Positions 41,586 to 51,408 of a stretch of 64,000 bases of DNA are shown here, in pieces (the first letter of the stretch is position 1; every line of letters begins with the position of its first letter). Under the pieces are notes generated by a model. It did no database searches. It had not been told where the DNA came from and worked only from the letters and a program-made list of their open reading frames with translations. Source of the DNA: Candidatus Saccharimonadota bacterium (GTDB lineage: Bacteria > Patescibacteriota > Saccharimonadia > Saccharimonadales > Saccharimonadaceae); contig JAQGHF010000005.1 of the NCBI GenBank assembly GCA_028288995.1, positions 46,578 through 110,577 of the forward strand, written 5' to 3'. The position numbers and the translations under genes are program-made.

Positions 41586-42655
41586 TATCTTTCGTCTTCT
41601 GCAAGCAGTTCACGAACGCGTGGAATGACTTTTGTTCCATACAATTCAATAAACTTCAGTCGTGCACTGGCAGCAAGTGGACCTTGTCCATATACCAAAT
41701 CGAAACGACCGACACCAAGTAGCTTGATTGAGCGAGCCATTTTCTTGGCAACCGTTTCAGGTGAGCCAATGTACAGTGATCCGTTTACAATTTCATACAT
41801 GAATTGATCACGAGTAATCGGTGCCCATCCACGTGTTTTACCGATACGATCGTGACTCTTTTTGTATGGTGGCCACGCAAGTCTAATAGCCTCTTCGTCA
41901 GTGTCAGCAATAAAGCCCGGTGAGTGCATGCCGATCGGGTGTGTTTTTGTACCGAATTCTTTTGTAGCTTGCCGGTACAGGTCAATATAGGGCACAAAGC
42001 GATCGGGTGATCCACCAATAATCGCAAGCATCAAAGGAAAGTTGTAATGTGCTGCTCGTATAACCGACTGAGGTGATCCACCAACGCCGATCATCGTTTC
42101 TATGTGTCCTGACTCCGTTTTAGGAAATACATCCGCCTTATCAAGCGCTGCGCGTGTCGTACCTTCCCATGTCACCGGCTTTTCTTTAAGAAGTTCCGCA
42201 AAGAGTTGGACTTTCTCTTCAAAAAGCACTTCATAATCCTGAAGATCGTACCCGAATAATGGGAATGATTCCGTAAATGAACCACGGCCAAGAATGACCT
42301 GCGCCCGTCCATTCGAGAGTGCATCAATCGTTGAGAATCGTTCAAACACACGAACAGGGTCATCCGAGCTGAGAACAGTTACGCCAGTCGCGAGGGTAAT
42401 TTTTGATGTCTTTGTTGCAATGCCTGCAAGAACGGTATCAGGTGCCGAGATGGCATACTCTGGACGGTGGTGCTCACCAAGTGCGATTGCATCAATCCCT
42501 ACTTTTTCTGCAAGCACAGCTTCATCGACGACTTGTCGAATTGCCTGCGCGTATGTCAGTAAATTCTTGTTGTCATCAACAGGAAGATCACCAAATGTAT
42601 CGATGCCAAATAATACTTCGTGTTTCTTCCCTGTCATGAGCTCAACTTTCTTCAA
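41585..42655 (-). CDS. LLM-class flavin-dependent oxidoreductase
   Basis: 356 residues, luciferase-like TIM barrel: 'KVGIDAIALGEHHRPEYAIS', 'ITLATGVTVLSSDDPVRVFE', 'RAQVILGRGSFTESFPLFG', 'IGVGGSPQSVIRAA'. FMN- or F420-dependent monooxygenase/reductase fold. Start is TTG at 42655 or, if the resident preference for ATG holds, ATG at 42637. Coupled to the NADPH-dependent partner downstream. Confidence 0.85.
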   Translation of the reverse strand: MKKVELMTGKKHEVLFGIDTFGDLPVDDNKNLLTYAQAIRQVVDEAVLAEKVGIDAIALGEHHRPEYAISAPDTVLAGIATKTSKITLATGVTVLSSDDPVRVFERFSTIDALSNGRAQVILGRGSFTESFPLFGYDLQDYEVLFEEKVQLFAELLKEKPVTWEGTTRAALDKADVFPKTESGHIETMIGVGGSPQSVIRAAHYNFPLMLAIIGGSPDRFVPYIDLYRQATKEFGTKTHPIGMHSPGFIADTDEEAIRLAWPPYKKSHDRIGKTRGWAPITRDQFMYEIVNGSLYIGSPETVAKKMARSIKLLGVGRFDLVYGQGPLAASARLKFIELYGTKVIPRVRELLAEDER

Positions 42656-42729
42656 TGCTATATTTTATATAGTAATCTATTACTTCTATAGTACGTAAAG
42701 ACATGGACTTTGTAAAGCTACTCGTCGCA

Positions 42730-45090
42730 CTAGTCATCCCACCTTGCGCTATGCTTCTTTCGCACTTTATGCGCTGGCTTGAAGCCACGGTGTGCATGGT
42801 GCCTGCCTGGTGCACGGCGACTCGTAAATGATGCGGCAACTTGATTCATAAAATCAGTACCAAAGTGTGATTCAAGTTTGGTCAGAGCAAATAAGTCTTT
42901 CCGTCTATTAGCATTGAGGTTTTCGATGTTGATCACGCCACCTGCGAGTGAACTTACTGCAACTTTAATTCTGGGGTAAGGGATATTTGGAATGCGCTTG
43001 GCATGTGATCCTTCGAGTTTTCGCTTTTCCGTTTCAAGTTGATTGTATATCCATTTTGATAGTGCTTCCTGGAAGAATTTTTGGTTTTGCTTGGTGTTTT
43101 GGGTGACAGGTACACCAATGCCTTCTAATGTTCGTTTGCCGGCACGTATAAGCTGTGTAATGACGAGTGTTCCCAGTCGTGGATCATAGACCATCTTGCC
43201 TCTTTTTGCACTAAACTGCTCGGGTGAGAGCGCAATCAGCCACTCTGATTTTACGGCAGTTGCACTTTGGACGAGGTGAAGGGTTTGCAGTGTCCCGTCA
43301 CGTGTTGGAACCTCCAGATCAAACGGTGTTCCGGCAATCAGCGTTGGGTTTCGAACCACCGTGGTACTCGATAGCTCGCGGACATCCCCTGTGTAGATGT
43401 GGGTTGCTTCGCCTTTTATATCGACACTCCACAGTTGATTAACCTGACCTGCAACAATACAGTACATGAGGCTATCTTGTTCAGATTCGGTAATTGATGT
43501 CAGCAATGTTTCATCAAGCGAAATACCACTCAGGTCATGATTGAGACGCTCCATGACGTCTTTTGCTTTGGAGACATTCTTACTAATAATGCCGATCTCT
43601 TCATAGTCATCTGGATTAATGCCCGTAGTAACATCAATTAAAGCTCGGTAGACATCGTACTGTGCCAACAGGTCGGACTTTCGCTGTTTAGTGTACCTTT
43701 GCCACCCAATATGTCGTGGACCACCTTTTACGATGCCACCAATTTCTTGAATCGCGATAATTGCTGCCAGTTTTGTCTGTACTTCAGCACCATGTTCTTG
43801 AGATTCAACAAGCATACGCGCGTAACTCGATTCAACAGGATAGCGTTCCATCTCTCGGCCCACACTAGTGACATTTCCTGTCGGTGTCATTGCACCTAAA
43901 GAGATAAGAGTTTGCTTCGCCTGTTTAATCGCTCGTTTGCTTGGGTCGTGGAAGAAATCGAGCTGTTCAATATCAATACCAACATTTGCAAGTCGCAGCG
44001 TCAGGCGGTCAATGTGTTTACGGAGTATTTCGGGCGTGCCATATTCAGATCGTTCTTCAAAAGGAAGACATGGCAGGACGTCATATGGTGCCAAGATATA
44101 CTCACCTTCTTTGGTGCGTCCAGCGCGCCCTGCTCGTTGCAGGCAATCAGCCTGTGATGTCTGGGCAATAAACAGTCCCTCTACACCACTTCGTACTTCG
44201 CTCCGCCTTTCAAGACCGCTATCAATGACGACGTCGATATCATCAATCGTAATACTAGTTTGAGCGATATTTGTCGCTAAGATTACCTTACCATTCGGAT
44301 AACTCGCGAATGCCTGTTGCTGGGCAGTCGCCTCAAGCTGCGAGTGCAACGGAATGATAGGAATACCAGCAGCAGTTGCCTTTGTAGCAATAGCGTCGGT
44401 AATGTTTTGTATTTCAGCTTTACCTGGTAAGAAGACGAGGACGTTGCTACCTCCAGATTCTATCTTTTTTAAGATTTCAACGATAACATCGGTTCCGCGA
44501 CGTTTTTTGACCTCGTAACTTCGACCCGGAACAGATATAACAGCAGTCGTATTAAAGTAGGCTGCAAGCGGTGCGATGTCGATAGTGGCGCTCATGATGA
44601 CGACTTTAAAACGCGGGTCTTCAAGGCAACGTTTCTTTGCCCACGCGATGAGGACTTCCATATTTTCGTTCCATTCATGAACCTCATCCAGGACAAGCAC
44701 TTGGCGCTCTTTGATCCCTGCACCGGTAATTTCACGAACTAGCTGCAATCCGTCGGTACAGTATAAGATCTCATCGTTGGGGTCATCATCGCGTTCCTGT
44801 GCAGTTCTGTAGCCAATGACTCCGGTACTATCGCTTGAAGTGCGCAGTGCCCACTCTTCACGAACACGTTTTGACAAGTTTCGAGCCGCAAGGATGCGCG
44901 GCTGGGTGACAATAACCTTGGTGTAGCCGTGATCAGCCAAGTACTGTGGAACTTGGGTACTCTTACCAGCACCGGTTTCGGCAGTAATAATAGTAACTTG
45001 ATTAGCATCAACCGCTTCAATAATCGCTGTTTTATACGAAAATATAGGAAGATCTTCGATAAAATGAGATACCGTAATGTCAGGATTCAT
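42730..45090 (-). CDS. DEAH-box RNA helicase, HrpA/HrpB type
   Basis: 786 residues. Motif I 'ITAETGAGKSTQVPQYL', motif II variant DEVH in 'VLDEVHEWNENM', motif III 'IMSATI', motif V 'LATNIAQTSITI', motif VI 'QRAGRAGRT', then HA2 and OB-like regions. C-terminal tail is His/Arg/Lys-rich. Works in RNA remodelling. Leaderless: TACAAT (45103-45098) seven bases before the ATG, divergent from the next small gene. Confidence 0.92.
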   Translation of the reverse strand: MNPDITVSHFIEDLPIFSYKTAIIEAVDANQVTIITAETGAGKSTQVPQYLADHGYTKVIVTQPRILAARNLSKRVREEWALRTSSDSTGVIGYRTAQERDDDPNDEILYCTDGLQLVREITGAGIKERQVLVLDEVHEWNENMEVLIAWAKKRCLEDPRFKVVIMSATIDIAPLAAYFNTTAVISVPGRSYEVKKRRGTDVIVEILKKIESGGSNVLVFLPGKAEIQNITDAIATKATAAGIPIIPLHSQLEATAQQQAFASYPNGKVILATNIAQTSITIDDIDVVIDSGLERRSEVRSGVEGLFIAQTSQADCLQRAGRAGRTKEGEYILAPYDVLPCLPFEERSEYGTPEILRKHIDRLTLRLANVGIDIEQLDFFHDPSKRAIKQAKQTLISLGAMTPTGNVTSVGREMERYPVESSYARMLVESQEHGAEVQTKLAAIIAIQEIGGIVKGGPRHIGWQRYTKQRKSDLLAQYDVYRALIDVTTGINPDDYEEIGIISKNVSKAKDVMERLNHDLSGISLDETLLTSITESEQDSLMYCIVAGQVNQLWSVDIKGEATHIYTGDVRELSSTTVVRNPTLIAGTPFDLEVPTRDGTLQTLHLVQSATAVKSEWLIALSPEQFSAKRGKMVYDPRLGTLVITQLIRAGKRTLEGIGVPVTQNTKQNQKFFQEALSKWIYNQLETEKRKLEGSHAKRIPNIPYPRIKVAVSSLAGGVINIENLNANRRKDLFALTKLESHFGTDFMNQVAASFTSRRAPGRHHAHRGFKPAHKVRKKHSARWDD

Positions 45091-45125
45091 TACGCTTATT
45101 GTAACAAAAAGCTATAATTAAAGGT

Positions 45126-45338
45126 ATGAAGCACAAAAAACGTAGCCCGACCTATCCCCTTTTGCCTAATGAGACTGAATATTGCCTTGTTGGCGACAAA
45201 AAGAAACGAAAATACGAGACGGAACTTGATGCGGAGCTTTCGGCACCTTCTAAAGACCTGCAGCAATACGTCTGTGAGTTTTGCGGTCATTGGCACAATG
45301 GGACTAGTAAGTTTGAACAACAAATGAAACGAGATTAG
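45126..45338 (+). CDS. Small zinc-ribbon-like protein
   Basis: 70 residues, basic N-terminus, and a C-terminal 'YVCEFCGHWHNG' with CxxC plus two histidines that could bind zinc. An earlier single Cys lies near 20. Not recognised. Leaderless: TATAAT (45113-45118) seven bases before the ATG. Overlaps the convergent gene by four bases. Confidence 0.65.
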   Translation: MKHKKRSPTYPLLPNETEYCLVGDKKKRKYETELDAELSAPSKDLQQYVCEFCGHWHNGTSKFEQQMKRD

Positions 45339-45718
45339 AACTTCATCAGTTCGAGCGTTTCGAGTTGTTGTGTACTGATTCCCTTAGGAAACAGTATCTG
45401 AGAAAAGCTTCGCGTATCTTTTGTATCATGAATTGCTCCTATGATTGCAATGGTGATGAGGATCACTGTCGCAGTAATGGTATAGGCAACTGCTTCTTCG
45501 GATGCAACATTGTAGCCTTCAGGTACCACTGAGATTATCTGTACAATCGTACCTGGTGTCGTAAAGAAACCAATGCTTGTGATGTGCCCCCAGTGCATCA
45601 CAGCATGGAATAGTTCATGGAGTACGACACTCAAGATGAGGCCGATCATAGCGACGACTATTCGTGCGTCAAGTTGGATAACTGGACGCTTTTGCCTCTT
45701 TTGCACAAGCACTTGCAT
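45335..45718 (-). CDS. Small membrane protein with HExxH motif
   Basis: 127 residues. A first membrane helix (about 20-35) runs into His34-Glu-Leu-Phe-His38 ('VVLHELFHAVMHWGH'), and a second membrane helix lies near 78-95. The HExxH placed in a membrane helix resembles site-2-protease-like or DUF3267-type metalloprotease folds, but the protein is much shorter and the usual second motif is not evident. Leaderless: TATAAT (45733-45728). Confidence 0.65.
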   Translation of the reverse strand: MQVLVQKRQKRPVIQLDARIVVAMIGLILSVVLHELFHAVMHWGHITSIGFFTTPGTIVQIISVVPEGYNVASEEAVAYTITATVILITIAIIGAIHDTKDTRSFSQILFPKGISTQQLETLELMKF

Positions 45719-45785
45719 AAGATGTACATTATATCATTATATGCGTTGAATGTCAATGTACTGAAAGGGTTACCTTAGCAATATG

Positions 45786-47147
45786 CTACGCTTTTTGTAC
45801 CTTTTGTTTGTTTATATTCTGAATCCCGATTGCGGAGATAATGCCTCCAAGAATAAGCAGGGCTGAACAAAGCACGATGCCAATATGGAAGCCACTCAAG
45901 GTAATAATTTTCCCAACAAAGAGTCCAATCACGGCAATAGATAGCAGACCGGCGATTCGAGCAACTGCATTATTGATAGCCGAACCTATCCCCGCTTGCG
46001 ATGACTGTATCGAACCAAGGATTGCTGACGTTAACGGTGCAACCGTAATGGATAGCCCAAGTCCAAAGAGGATAATGCCTGGAAGTAGCTGCGTCCAGTA
46101 AATAGTCGGGACGTTCACAAAGAGCATATATAACGTACCGATTCCCGCGACGATAGGACCAACAGCCATAAATAGTCGTGGACCGTATTTACCAGACAAT
46201 GCACCGAATCGAGATGATAGGAAGAACATGATGATTGTAATTGGCAGCGAGACGAGCCCTGCGAGCGTTGCAGGATAGCCAGCGACTTGTTGAAGGAAGA
46301 TAACAATCAGGAAGCCTTGTAAAGCAAGCGCCGCATAAATAAATAGTGTCGCAAGGTTGCCAACGCTGAAGTTTTGGACATGGAACAGTTCTAGTGGTAA
46401 CATAGGTTCTTTCGTACGTCGTTCATGGAAGATAAACCAAATCATAGCAGCAACGCCAGCGGCAAACGTCCCCCAAATTAATGGACTATTCCAACCGTAA
46501 TTCCCCTGCTCGATCAGTGCGTATACAATGCCACCTAGTCCAACAGCACCAAGGATAATGCCAAGGGTATCGATAGGCTTTCGGGTCCTCGTATCTTCTA
46601 TTTCTAAACGCTTCAAAAGAACCAGTGAGATAACGATAGGAATGACATTAATCGCAAATACAAGTCGCCATGACAAAAGGTCTACCATCAGTCCTCCCAC
46701 GAGCGGACCGATGATAAATGCGATACCTGTCCAGCTCGTCCAGCGACCAATGGCTTTTGATTGTTCTACACCCTTGAAAGTACTAATAATGAGCGCTAAT
46801 GAGCTTGGAACAAGTAATGCGCCGGCAATGCCCTGTAATCCTCTGGAAATAATCAAAAATTCACTCGTTGGAGCAACAGCACAGAGAATTGATGTGACCA
46901 AAAACCCAATAAGTCCGACGCTTACTATCCTTTTACGACCGAAGATGTCTGAAAGTGATCCGGCTGCGAGGATCAACGTTCCGAGCGAAATCAGATAGGC
47001 ATCATTAACCCATTGTTGAATGAGAAGTCCTCCACCTAGCTCTTTACTAATGGCAGGCAATGCAACACCGACGACTGAACCATCGAGGAATGCAACAAAT
47101 GAGGCAAGGATAGCGATTATTAGTACAAGACGTTGCGAGGTTTTCAT
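45786..47147 (-). CDS. MFS transporter, DHA2 (EmrB/QacA) type
   Basis: 453 residues, about 14 membrane helices. 'ASFVAFLDGSVVGVALPAI' and 'GTLILAAGSLSDIFGRKRI' (motif A) mark the DHA2 drug:H+ antiporters. Probably exports toxic compounds. ATG at 47147 chosen from the leaderless promoter TATGCT (47159-47154), six bases upstream; the longer reading runs into corA. Confidence 0.9.
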   Translation of the reverse strand: MKTSQRLVLIIAILASFVAFLDGSVVGVALPAISKELGGGLLIQQWVNDAYLISLGTLILAAGSLSDIFGRKRIVSVGLIGFLVTSILCAVAPTSEFLIISRGLQGIAGALLVPSSLALIISTFKGVEQSKAIGRWTSWTGIAFIIGPLVGGLMVDLLSWRLVFAINVIPIVISLVLLKRLEIEDTRTRKPIDTLGIILGAVGLGGIVYALIEQGNYGWNSPLIWGTFAAGVAAMIWFIFHERRTKEPMLPLELFHVQNFSVGNLATLFIYAALALQGFLIVIFLQQVAGYPATLAGLVSLPITIIMFFLSSRFGALSGKYGPRLFMAVGPIVAGIGTLYMLFVNVPTIYWTQLLPGIILFGLGLSITVAPLTSAILGSIQSSQAGIGSAINNAVARIAGLLSIAVIGLFVGKIITLSGFHIGIVLCSALLILGGIISAIGIQNINKQKVQKA

Positions 47148-47163
47148 GTACTTAGCATACGCC

Positions 47164-48186
47164 CTATGACCACTTCTTGTATTTGAAGTACAGAAGCATC
47201 GAGACAGCCGCAAGCACAGATACGGTGATGATGAGCTTAAACATCGTGTAGTCACCAAGGAACGTCCACGAACCAGTTTCAATACCTCCAGGTAACAGCA
47301 CATTCATTCCGTAAAGAGACCCAATTAATGTCGCAGGAATTGTCAGCGTGAAAACCAATGTGAGTGCTTCAAGAATTTTATTCGTTTGTTCGGTACTGGT
47401 TGTGAAGTCGGCGTCTTTATAGATCTCGATACTTTCACGAGCCTCTTCGACTGTTTCCCAGAGCTTTCGTGTCACGTTTGTATTACTTCGGTAGTAACGT
47501 GCCAAATGTTCACCGGTGAACTTATCGATGGCGCCATCAAGCTCTTCAAGTACACTTTTTTGCATCGCAAGCGTTCTTCGAAGTCGCATAATTTTCTGCC
47601 TCAGAATGCCAATCTCAAATGCGTCTGATCTTGCGTCGTTAAAGACACGTTCTTCAATCTCATCAAGATCGGTCGATACACCGGCAAGTAGGAGGTCGAC
47701 ATCCTTCAAAAGGTGCTCAATGAGATGGAAAACGATCTTTCCTTGGGATTTATCTTCACCATGGTCATCTTTATGTTCATTAAAGCATTGTCGTATTGTT
47801 GGTGTACTGTGATCGTGAATTGTAACGAGATAGTTCTTGCCAAGGAAGATGCTGACTTGACTCGAGGCAATTCGCTGCTCACCTACGGTAGTATAGGGGA
47901 AATGGAGTATCAAGAAGATATAGTCGTCCTCAATGACGACTTGAGAGATCTGACCCTTGTTGTGTGCTTGACGGATTTGTACATCATGAAGATTGTATTT
48001 CGAGGCAATCGCCAGAAGATCTTCTTCCTTTGGGTTTTCCAGATCTATCCACTCAAATCCTTTATAATTTTGTCTGATAATACTTGAGGTTGGTGCGTTT
48101 ACAACAGTTCCTAATTGTTTACCTGCAAATATACCGAATAGACCATGTAATTTTTGTGGTTTGGGCATTTCGGAATTTTTAGACAT
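47164..48186 (-). CDS. corA: CorA-family divalent metal transporter
   Basis: 340 residues. Long cytoplasmic N-terminal domain and coiled stalk helix, two C-terminal membrane helices, and the signature Gly-Met-Asn in 'LIGSLYGMNVLLPGG'. Pentameric Mg2+ (or Co2+/Ni2+) channel. Lies 16 bases before the MFS gene, though that gene appears to have its own promoter. Confidence 0.95.
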   Translation of the reverse strand: MSKNSEMPKPQKLHGLFGIFAGKQLGTVVNAPTSSIIRQNYKGFEWIDLENPKEEDLLAIASKYNLHDVQIRQAHNKGQISQVVIEDDYIFLILHFPYTTVGEQRIASSQVSIFLGKNYLVTIHDHSTPTIRQCFNEHKDDHGEDKSQGKIVFHLIEHLLKDVDLLLAGVSTDLDEIEERVFNDARSDAFEIGILRQKIMRLRRTLAMQKSVLEELDGAIDKFTGEHLARYYRSNTNVTRKLWETVEEARESIEIYKDADFTTSTEQTNKILEALTLVFTLTIPATLIGSLYGMNVLLPGGIETGSWTFLGDYTMFKLIITVSVLAAVSMLLYFKYKKWS

Positions 48187-48271
48187 ATACTGCTTTCGGT
48201 TTATTTCTATACCTATAATACCTTATGCTTTGATGTGTTCAATAAACAAAATAGCTTGCTACAATAGATGG

Positions 48272-48664
48272 ATGAGCTTATTTGAAAAACGTAAGGGTAC
48301 ACCCCTTGAAAACTACACCCCGATTGGCAAGAAAAATACCGTACCTGAACTAGAGATCATTGACATTGTTGTTGGTGATGGACAGGAAGTCATTGATGGC
48401 GACACAATTACCGCACACTATACAGGTGCACTGGCAACCGATGGGACTATTTTTGAAAGTAGTCACGATTCTGGTAATCCAGCGACTTTTGGTCTCAATC
48501 AAGTGATTGACGGCTGGACACAAGGTGTTCCAGGCATGAAAGTTGGTGGTACGCGCCGCTTAGTGATCCCTGCCGTACTGGCTTACGGACAACGACGAGC
48601 TTCGGCAATGATTGGTCCAAACAGTGATTTGGTATTTGATATCGAACTGATTGCCATTAAATAA
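48272..48664 (+). CDS. FKBP-type peptidyl-prolyl isomerase
   Basis: 130 residues. FKBP signatures 'VIDGDTITAHYTGALATDGT', 'FESSHDSGNPATFGL', 'VIDGWTQGVPGMKVGGTRRL', 'VIPAVLAYG'. No signal peptide, so cytoplasmic folding catalyst. Leaderless: TACAAT (48260-48265) six bases before the ATG. Confidence 0.95.
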   Translation: MSLFEKRKGTPLENYTPIGKKNTVPELEIIDIVVGDGQEVIDGDTITAHYTGALATDGTIFESSHDSGNPATFGLNQVIDGWTQGVPGMKVGGTRRLVIPAVLAYGQRRASAMIGPNSDLVFDIELIAIK

Positions 48665-48667
48665 CAA

Positions 48668-48692
48668 AAAGCCTCCGTTTTGGAGGCCTTTT
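48668..48692. terminator. Bidirectional terminator
   Basis: Stem AAAAGCCTCC/GGAGGCCTTTT around 48671-48687, between FKBP and the convergent aldo/keto reductase gene. Confidence 0.88.
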
Positions 48693-48709
48693 GTATATTC
48701 TTGGTATAT

Positions 48710-49531
48710 CTACACTTCAGTATCTTGAAGCCCGTTAAGATATTCCATATCTTCAGCGTCAATTTCGAAATCAACTGCTGCATTTTGTAAGATGTATTCT
48801 TCGTGCGTCGATTTCGGCAAGCTTACTGTGCCTCGTTGTAATGTATAACGAATACACACTTGTGCAACGGTTTTGCCGTACTTATCAGCAATCTTCTTCA
48901 CTTCTGGGTTATTCAAAATTCGACCAGTTGCAAGTGGTGAGTATGCCTCAATGAGAATGTCGTGATCCTGGCTGAACTGAGTAATGTCTTCTTCGGTAGA
49001 GCCAATAAAGAATCGAATTTGATTTACAGCTGGGACAATCGTTCCATTATCAAGAATTGCTTGCAGATCTTTGACGGCAAAGTTAGAGACACCAACCGCT
49101 TTTGCGCGACCACTTTTATTGATTTCTTCCAGAGCTTTCCAAGCTGCGATATTACCTTCCGTATAATCACCACCACGATCTGACCATGGCCAAGGTGCGT
49201 GAATAAGGTAGAGGTCGACGTAATCTACGCCCAAAGTTTTAATAGATGTTTCAAATTTTTCGAAAGCTTCCTCGTAATTTTTTACATCTGCCGGTAGCTT
49301 TGTCGTAAGAAAGATCTCTTCACGAGCGATACCACTATCTCTAATTGCCTTCCCCACGCTTTCCTCGTTTCCATAGACACGAGCTGTGTCTATATGCCTG
49401 TATCCAGACTTCAAGGCAAATAAGGTAGCGTTGTACGCTTCATCCCCGTTTGGAATTTGCCATGTGCCAAATCCAATTTTTGGTATTGTTGCGCCGGTGT
49501 TCAATGTATACGTATCAGTTAAAATTCCCAT
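48710..49531 (-). CDS. Aldo/keto reductase (2,5-diketogluconate reductase type)
   Basis: 273 residues. Catalytic Asp and Tyr in 'GYRHIDTARVYGNEESVG', Lys in 'FLTTKLP', His in 'DLYLIHAPWPW'. NADPH-dependent (beta/alpha)8 barrel for aldehydes and ketones. The C-terminal 'LPKSTHEEYI' binds the cofactor phosphate. A TATAAA box lies three bases before the ATG. Confidence 0.93.
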   Translation of the reverse strand: MGILTDTYTLNTGATIPKIGFGTWQIPNGDEAYNATLFALKSGYRHIDTARVYGNEESVGKAIRDSGIAREEIFLTTKLPADVKNYEEAFEKFETSIKTLGVDYVDLYLIHAPWPWSDRGGDYTEGNIAAWKALEEINKSGRAKAVGVSNFAVKDLQAILDNGTIVPAVNQIRFFIGSTEEDITQFSQDHDILIEAYSPLATGRILNNPEVKKIADKYGKTVAQVCIRYTLQRGTVSLPKSTHEEYILQNAAVDFEIDAEDMEYLNGLQDTEV

Positions 49532-49628
49532 GTATTTATACTAGCAAATAAATCTGAACGTTCACTGAAGCTTAGGTCTTTTTTACTGCAGACTTATGAT
49601 TGATCTGTACCTGATATACTTAACTGTA

Positions 49629-50321
49629 ATGACAGAACTACGACAAACAGTACTGAGCCTATTAAAAACATACAAAACGAGACACTTGTTTTTAGCATTC
49701 ATATTATTTTGGACACCAGTAATTATATTTGCAAAGGTTGCGGGCGAAATAGTTGAGAAAGAACCTATTGGCTGGGACGTATCCATTCTTCATTGGATTC
49801 ACTTGTTCAGCGCTCCTCTGCTCGATAGTATCTTCTTTTTCATTACAACAATCGGAAGTATCCAAGTCATCTTGCCAGTAACGATTGCGATCTTAGCTTA
49901 CCTTCTTTACAAAAAACAACGGCTCAATAGCTTAATTATTTTATTTGGAGTTGGTGGCGCTGCTGTTGCAAATGTTATCCTTAAACTTATTTTCCATCGT
50001 GATCGTCCGGCTTTCTGGCATTCGCTTGTTACGGAAACTGGATACTCATTTCCAAGTGGTCATGCCATGGCAAGTAGCGCATTCGCCCTTTGTCTCATTG
50101 TTATACTTTGGAATACGCGTTGGAGGGTACTCGCTATTATTGCTGGGGCTATTATCGTTTTCATGGTTGGTCTGTCACGGTTGTACTTGGGGGTTCACTA
50201 TCCTACTGATGTTCTTGCCGGCTGGAGCGTGAGCCTTGTCTGGATTATTATTGTTGCCAGTATCGCTAAGGGTATGTCGGTACGTAGAATGTCTAAAGAG
50301 TATAATAGACATGAAATGTAA
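49629..50321 (+). CDS. PAP2-family membrane phosphatase
   Basis: 230 residues, six membrane helices. Phosphatase motifs 'KLIFHRDRPAF', 'SFPSGHAMAS' and 'GLSRLYLGVHYPTDVLAG'. Likely removes phosphate from undecaprenyl pyrophosphate or phosphatidic acid. ATG at 49629: TATACT (49615-49620) eight bases upstream. Confidence 0.92.
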   Translation: MTELRQTVLSLLKTYKTRHLFLAFILFWTPVIIFAKVAGEIVEKEPIGWDVSILHWIHLFSAPLLDSIFFFITTIGSIQVILPVTIAILAYLLYKKQRLNSLIILFGVGGAAVANVILKLIFHRDRPAFWHSLVTETGYSFPSGHAMASSAFALCLIVILWNTRWRVLAIIAGAIIVFMVGLSRLYLGVHYPTDVLAGWSVSLVWIIIVASIAKGMSVRRMSKEYNRHEM

Positions 50322-50338
50322 CATAACAGGAGAAGTCT

Positions 50339-50761
50339 ATGCAATCTAAACTCAATCCATATATTAGCTTCAAAGGTAATACTCGCGAAGCAATGGAATT
50401 TTATAAAAGTGTCTTTGGTGGACAGTTAGAACTATCTACTTTTGGGGAGGCTGGCATGAGTGATCACGGCGTAAAACCTGATGAAATTATGCACGCCATG
50501 CTCGTTGCCGATAACGGTATTACTCTTATGGCAGCTGATGCAGCTACGGGGATGCGAGAATATGTAGCTGGAACAAATATGAGCATATCGCTGAGTGGCG
50601 ATAATGAGGAAGAACTGACCGGCTACTACAATAAGCTTGTCGAAGGTGGTCAAGTAGAACAGCCACTTACTAAAGCTCCGTGGGGAGATACTTTCGGTAT
50701 GGGTATCGATAAGTTTGGCGTTTTCTGGATGGTCAATATCGCTGGCAACAAAGCAGAGTAA
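50339..50761 (+). CDS. VOC/PhnB-like (glyoxalase-superfamily) protein
   Basis: 140 residues: 'LNPYISFKGNTREAMEFYKS', 'FGGQLELSTFGE' and 'KAPWGDTFGMGIDKFGVFWM' are typical of the PhnB/3-demethylubiquinone-like VOC family. Enzymatic role unknown. AGGAG before the ATG; a TATAAT box overlaps the end of the PAP2 gene. Confidence 0.9.
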   Translation: MQSKLNPYISFKGNTREAMEFYKSVFGGQLELSTFGEAGMSDHGVKPDEIMHAMLVADNGITLMAADAATGMREYVAGTNMSISLSGDNEEELTGYYNKLVEGGQVEQPLTKAPWGDTFGMGIDKFGVFWMVNIAGNKAE

Positions 50762-50774
50762 GCGTCACCCCTCA

Positions 50775-51329
50775 CTACTTAGCGGATGCCTGTTGAACCA
50801 AATAACTGGCTACGGACTCGAATGGTTCAATGCTTTTCTCTGCACGTGACATAACAACCGCCCCCTCACTCGCAGCGATGAGAGTAGTCGCAAACTGAGT
50901 TGCGGATTGGTGCGACAATCCTGCAGACTTAAATAGTTCAGTTAATGTATTCTGCCACGAGCGAAAAATAGAGGTAGCACTATCAAGGAGATCCTTGGAA
51001 TCGGTCGCTACCGTGACTGCTACCGCAGAACAGCCAGCAGTGAATTGTGAGCGTATGAGGAGCTGTCGCCAAAGCTCTAAAAAGCCCTCTGTTATTTCAG
51101 TAGCATTCTTGCCTGCCAACTTACCAATAGCTTCATTCGTACGGGTTTCAGAGAGTTTTAGAGCTGCACTTATTAACTGTTCTTTACCTTTTGGAAAGTG
51201 ATGGTAGATTGAACCACGAGGTGCTCCAGTAAGCTCCAAAACATCAGAAAACGACGTTGCCTGCAGCCCATTCATTGCTAATAGCTTTAGCGCACCCTCT
51301 ATCATTTCATCTTTAGCTGTACTACTCAC
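50775..51329 (-). CDS. TetR/AcrR-family repressor (LmrA/YxaF type)
   Basis: 184 residues from GTG at 51329, which has AAGGA seven bases upstream. The N-terminal helix-turn-helix 'TSFSDVLELTGAPRGSIYHH' followed by 'FPKGKEQLI' is typical. The C-terminal ligand domain belongs to the LmrA/YxaF group. It is divergent from the tautomerase-family gene, and two palindromes lie between them, so it very likely represses both. Confidence 0.92.
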   Translation of the reverse strand: MSSTAKDEMIEGALKLLAMNGLQATSFSDVLELTGAPRGSIYHHFPKGKEQLISAALKLSETRTNEAIGKLAGKNATEITEGFLELWRQLLIRSQFTAGCSAVAVTVATDSKDLLDSATSIFRSWQNTLTELFKSAGLSHQSATQFATTLIAASEGAVVMSRAEKSIEPFESVASYLVQQASAK

Positions 51330-51344
51330 ATGTAAATCCTTGAC

Positions 51345-51383
51345 TATGATGATTGTCATAGTCTATTATGATAACTATCATAA
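51345..51383. promoter_or_regulatory. Two palindromic TetR operators
   Basis: Two inverted repeats with the same half-site TATGA: 51345-51360 (TATGA-6-TCATA) and 51366-51383 (perfect TTATGATA-AC-TATCATAA). They occupy the divergent promoter region between the TetR gene and the tautomerase gene. Confidence 0.8.
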
Positions 51384-51408
51384 TGATTCTAACAGAGAGG
51401 GTAAACTT

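Noticed and set aside
42730-42839. Basic C-terminal tail of the DEAH helicase as a separate small gene
   Set aside because: It is in frame with the helicase and has no start or ribosome site of its own.
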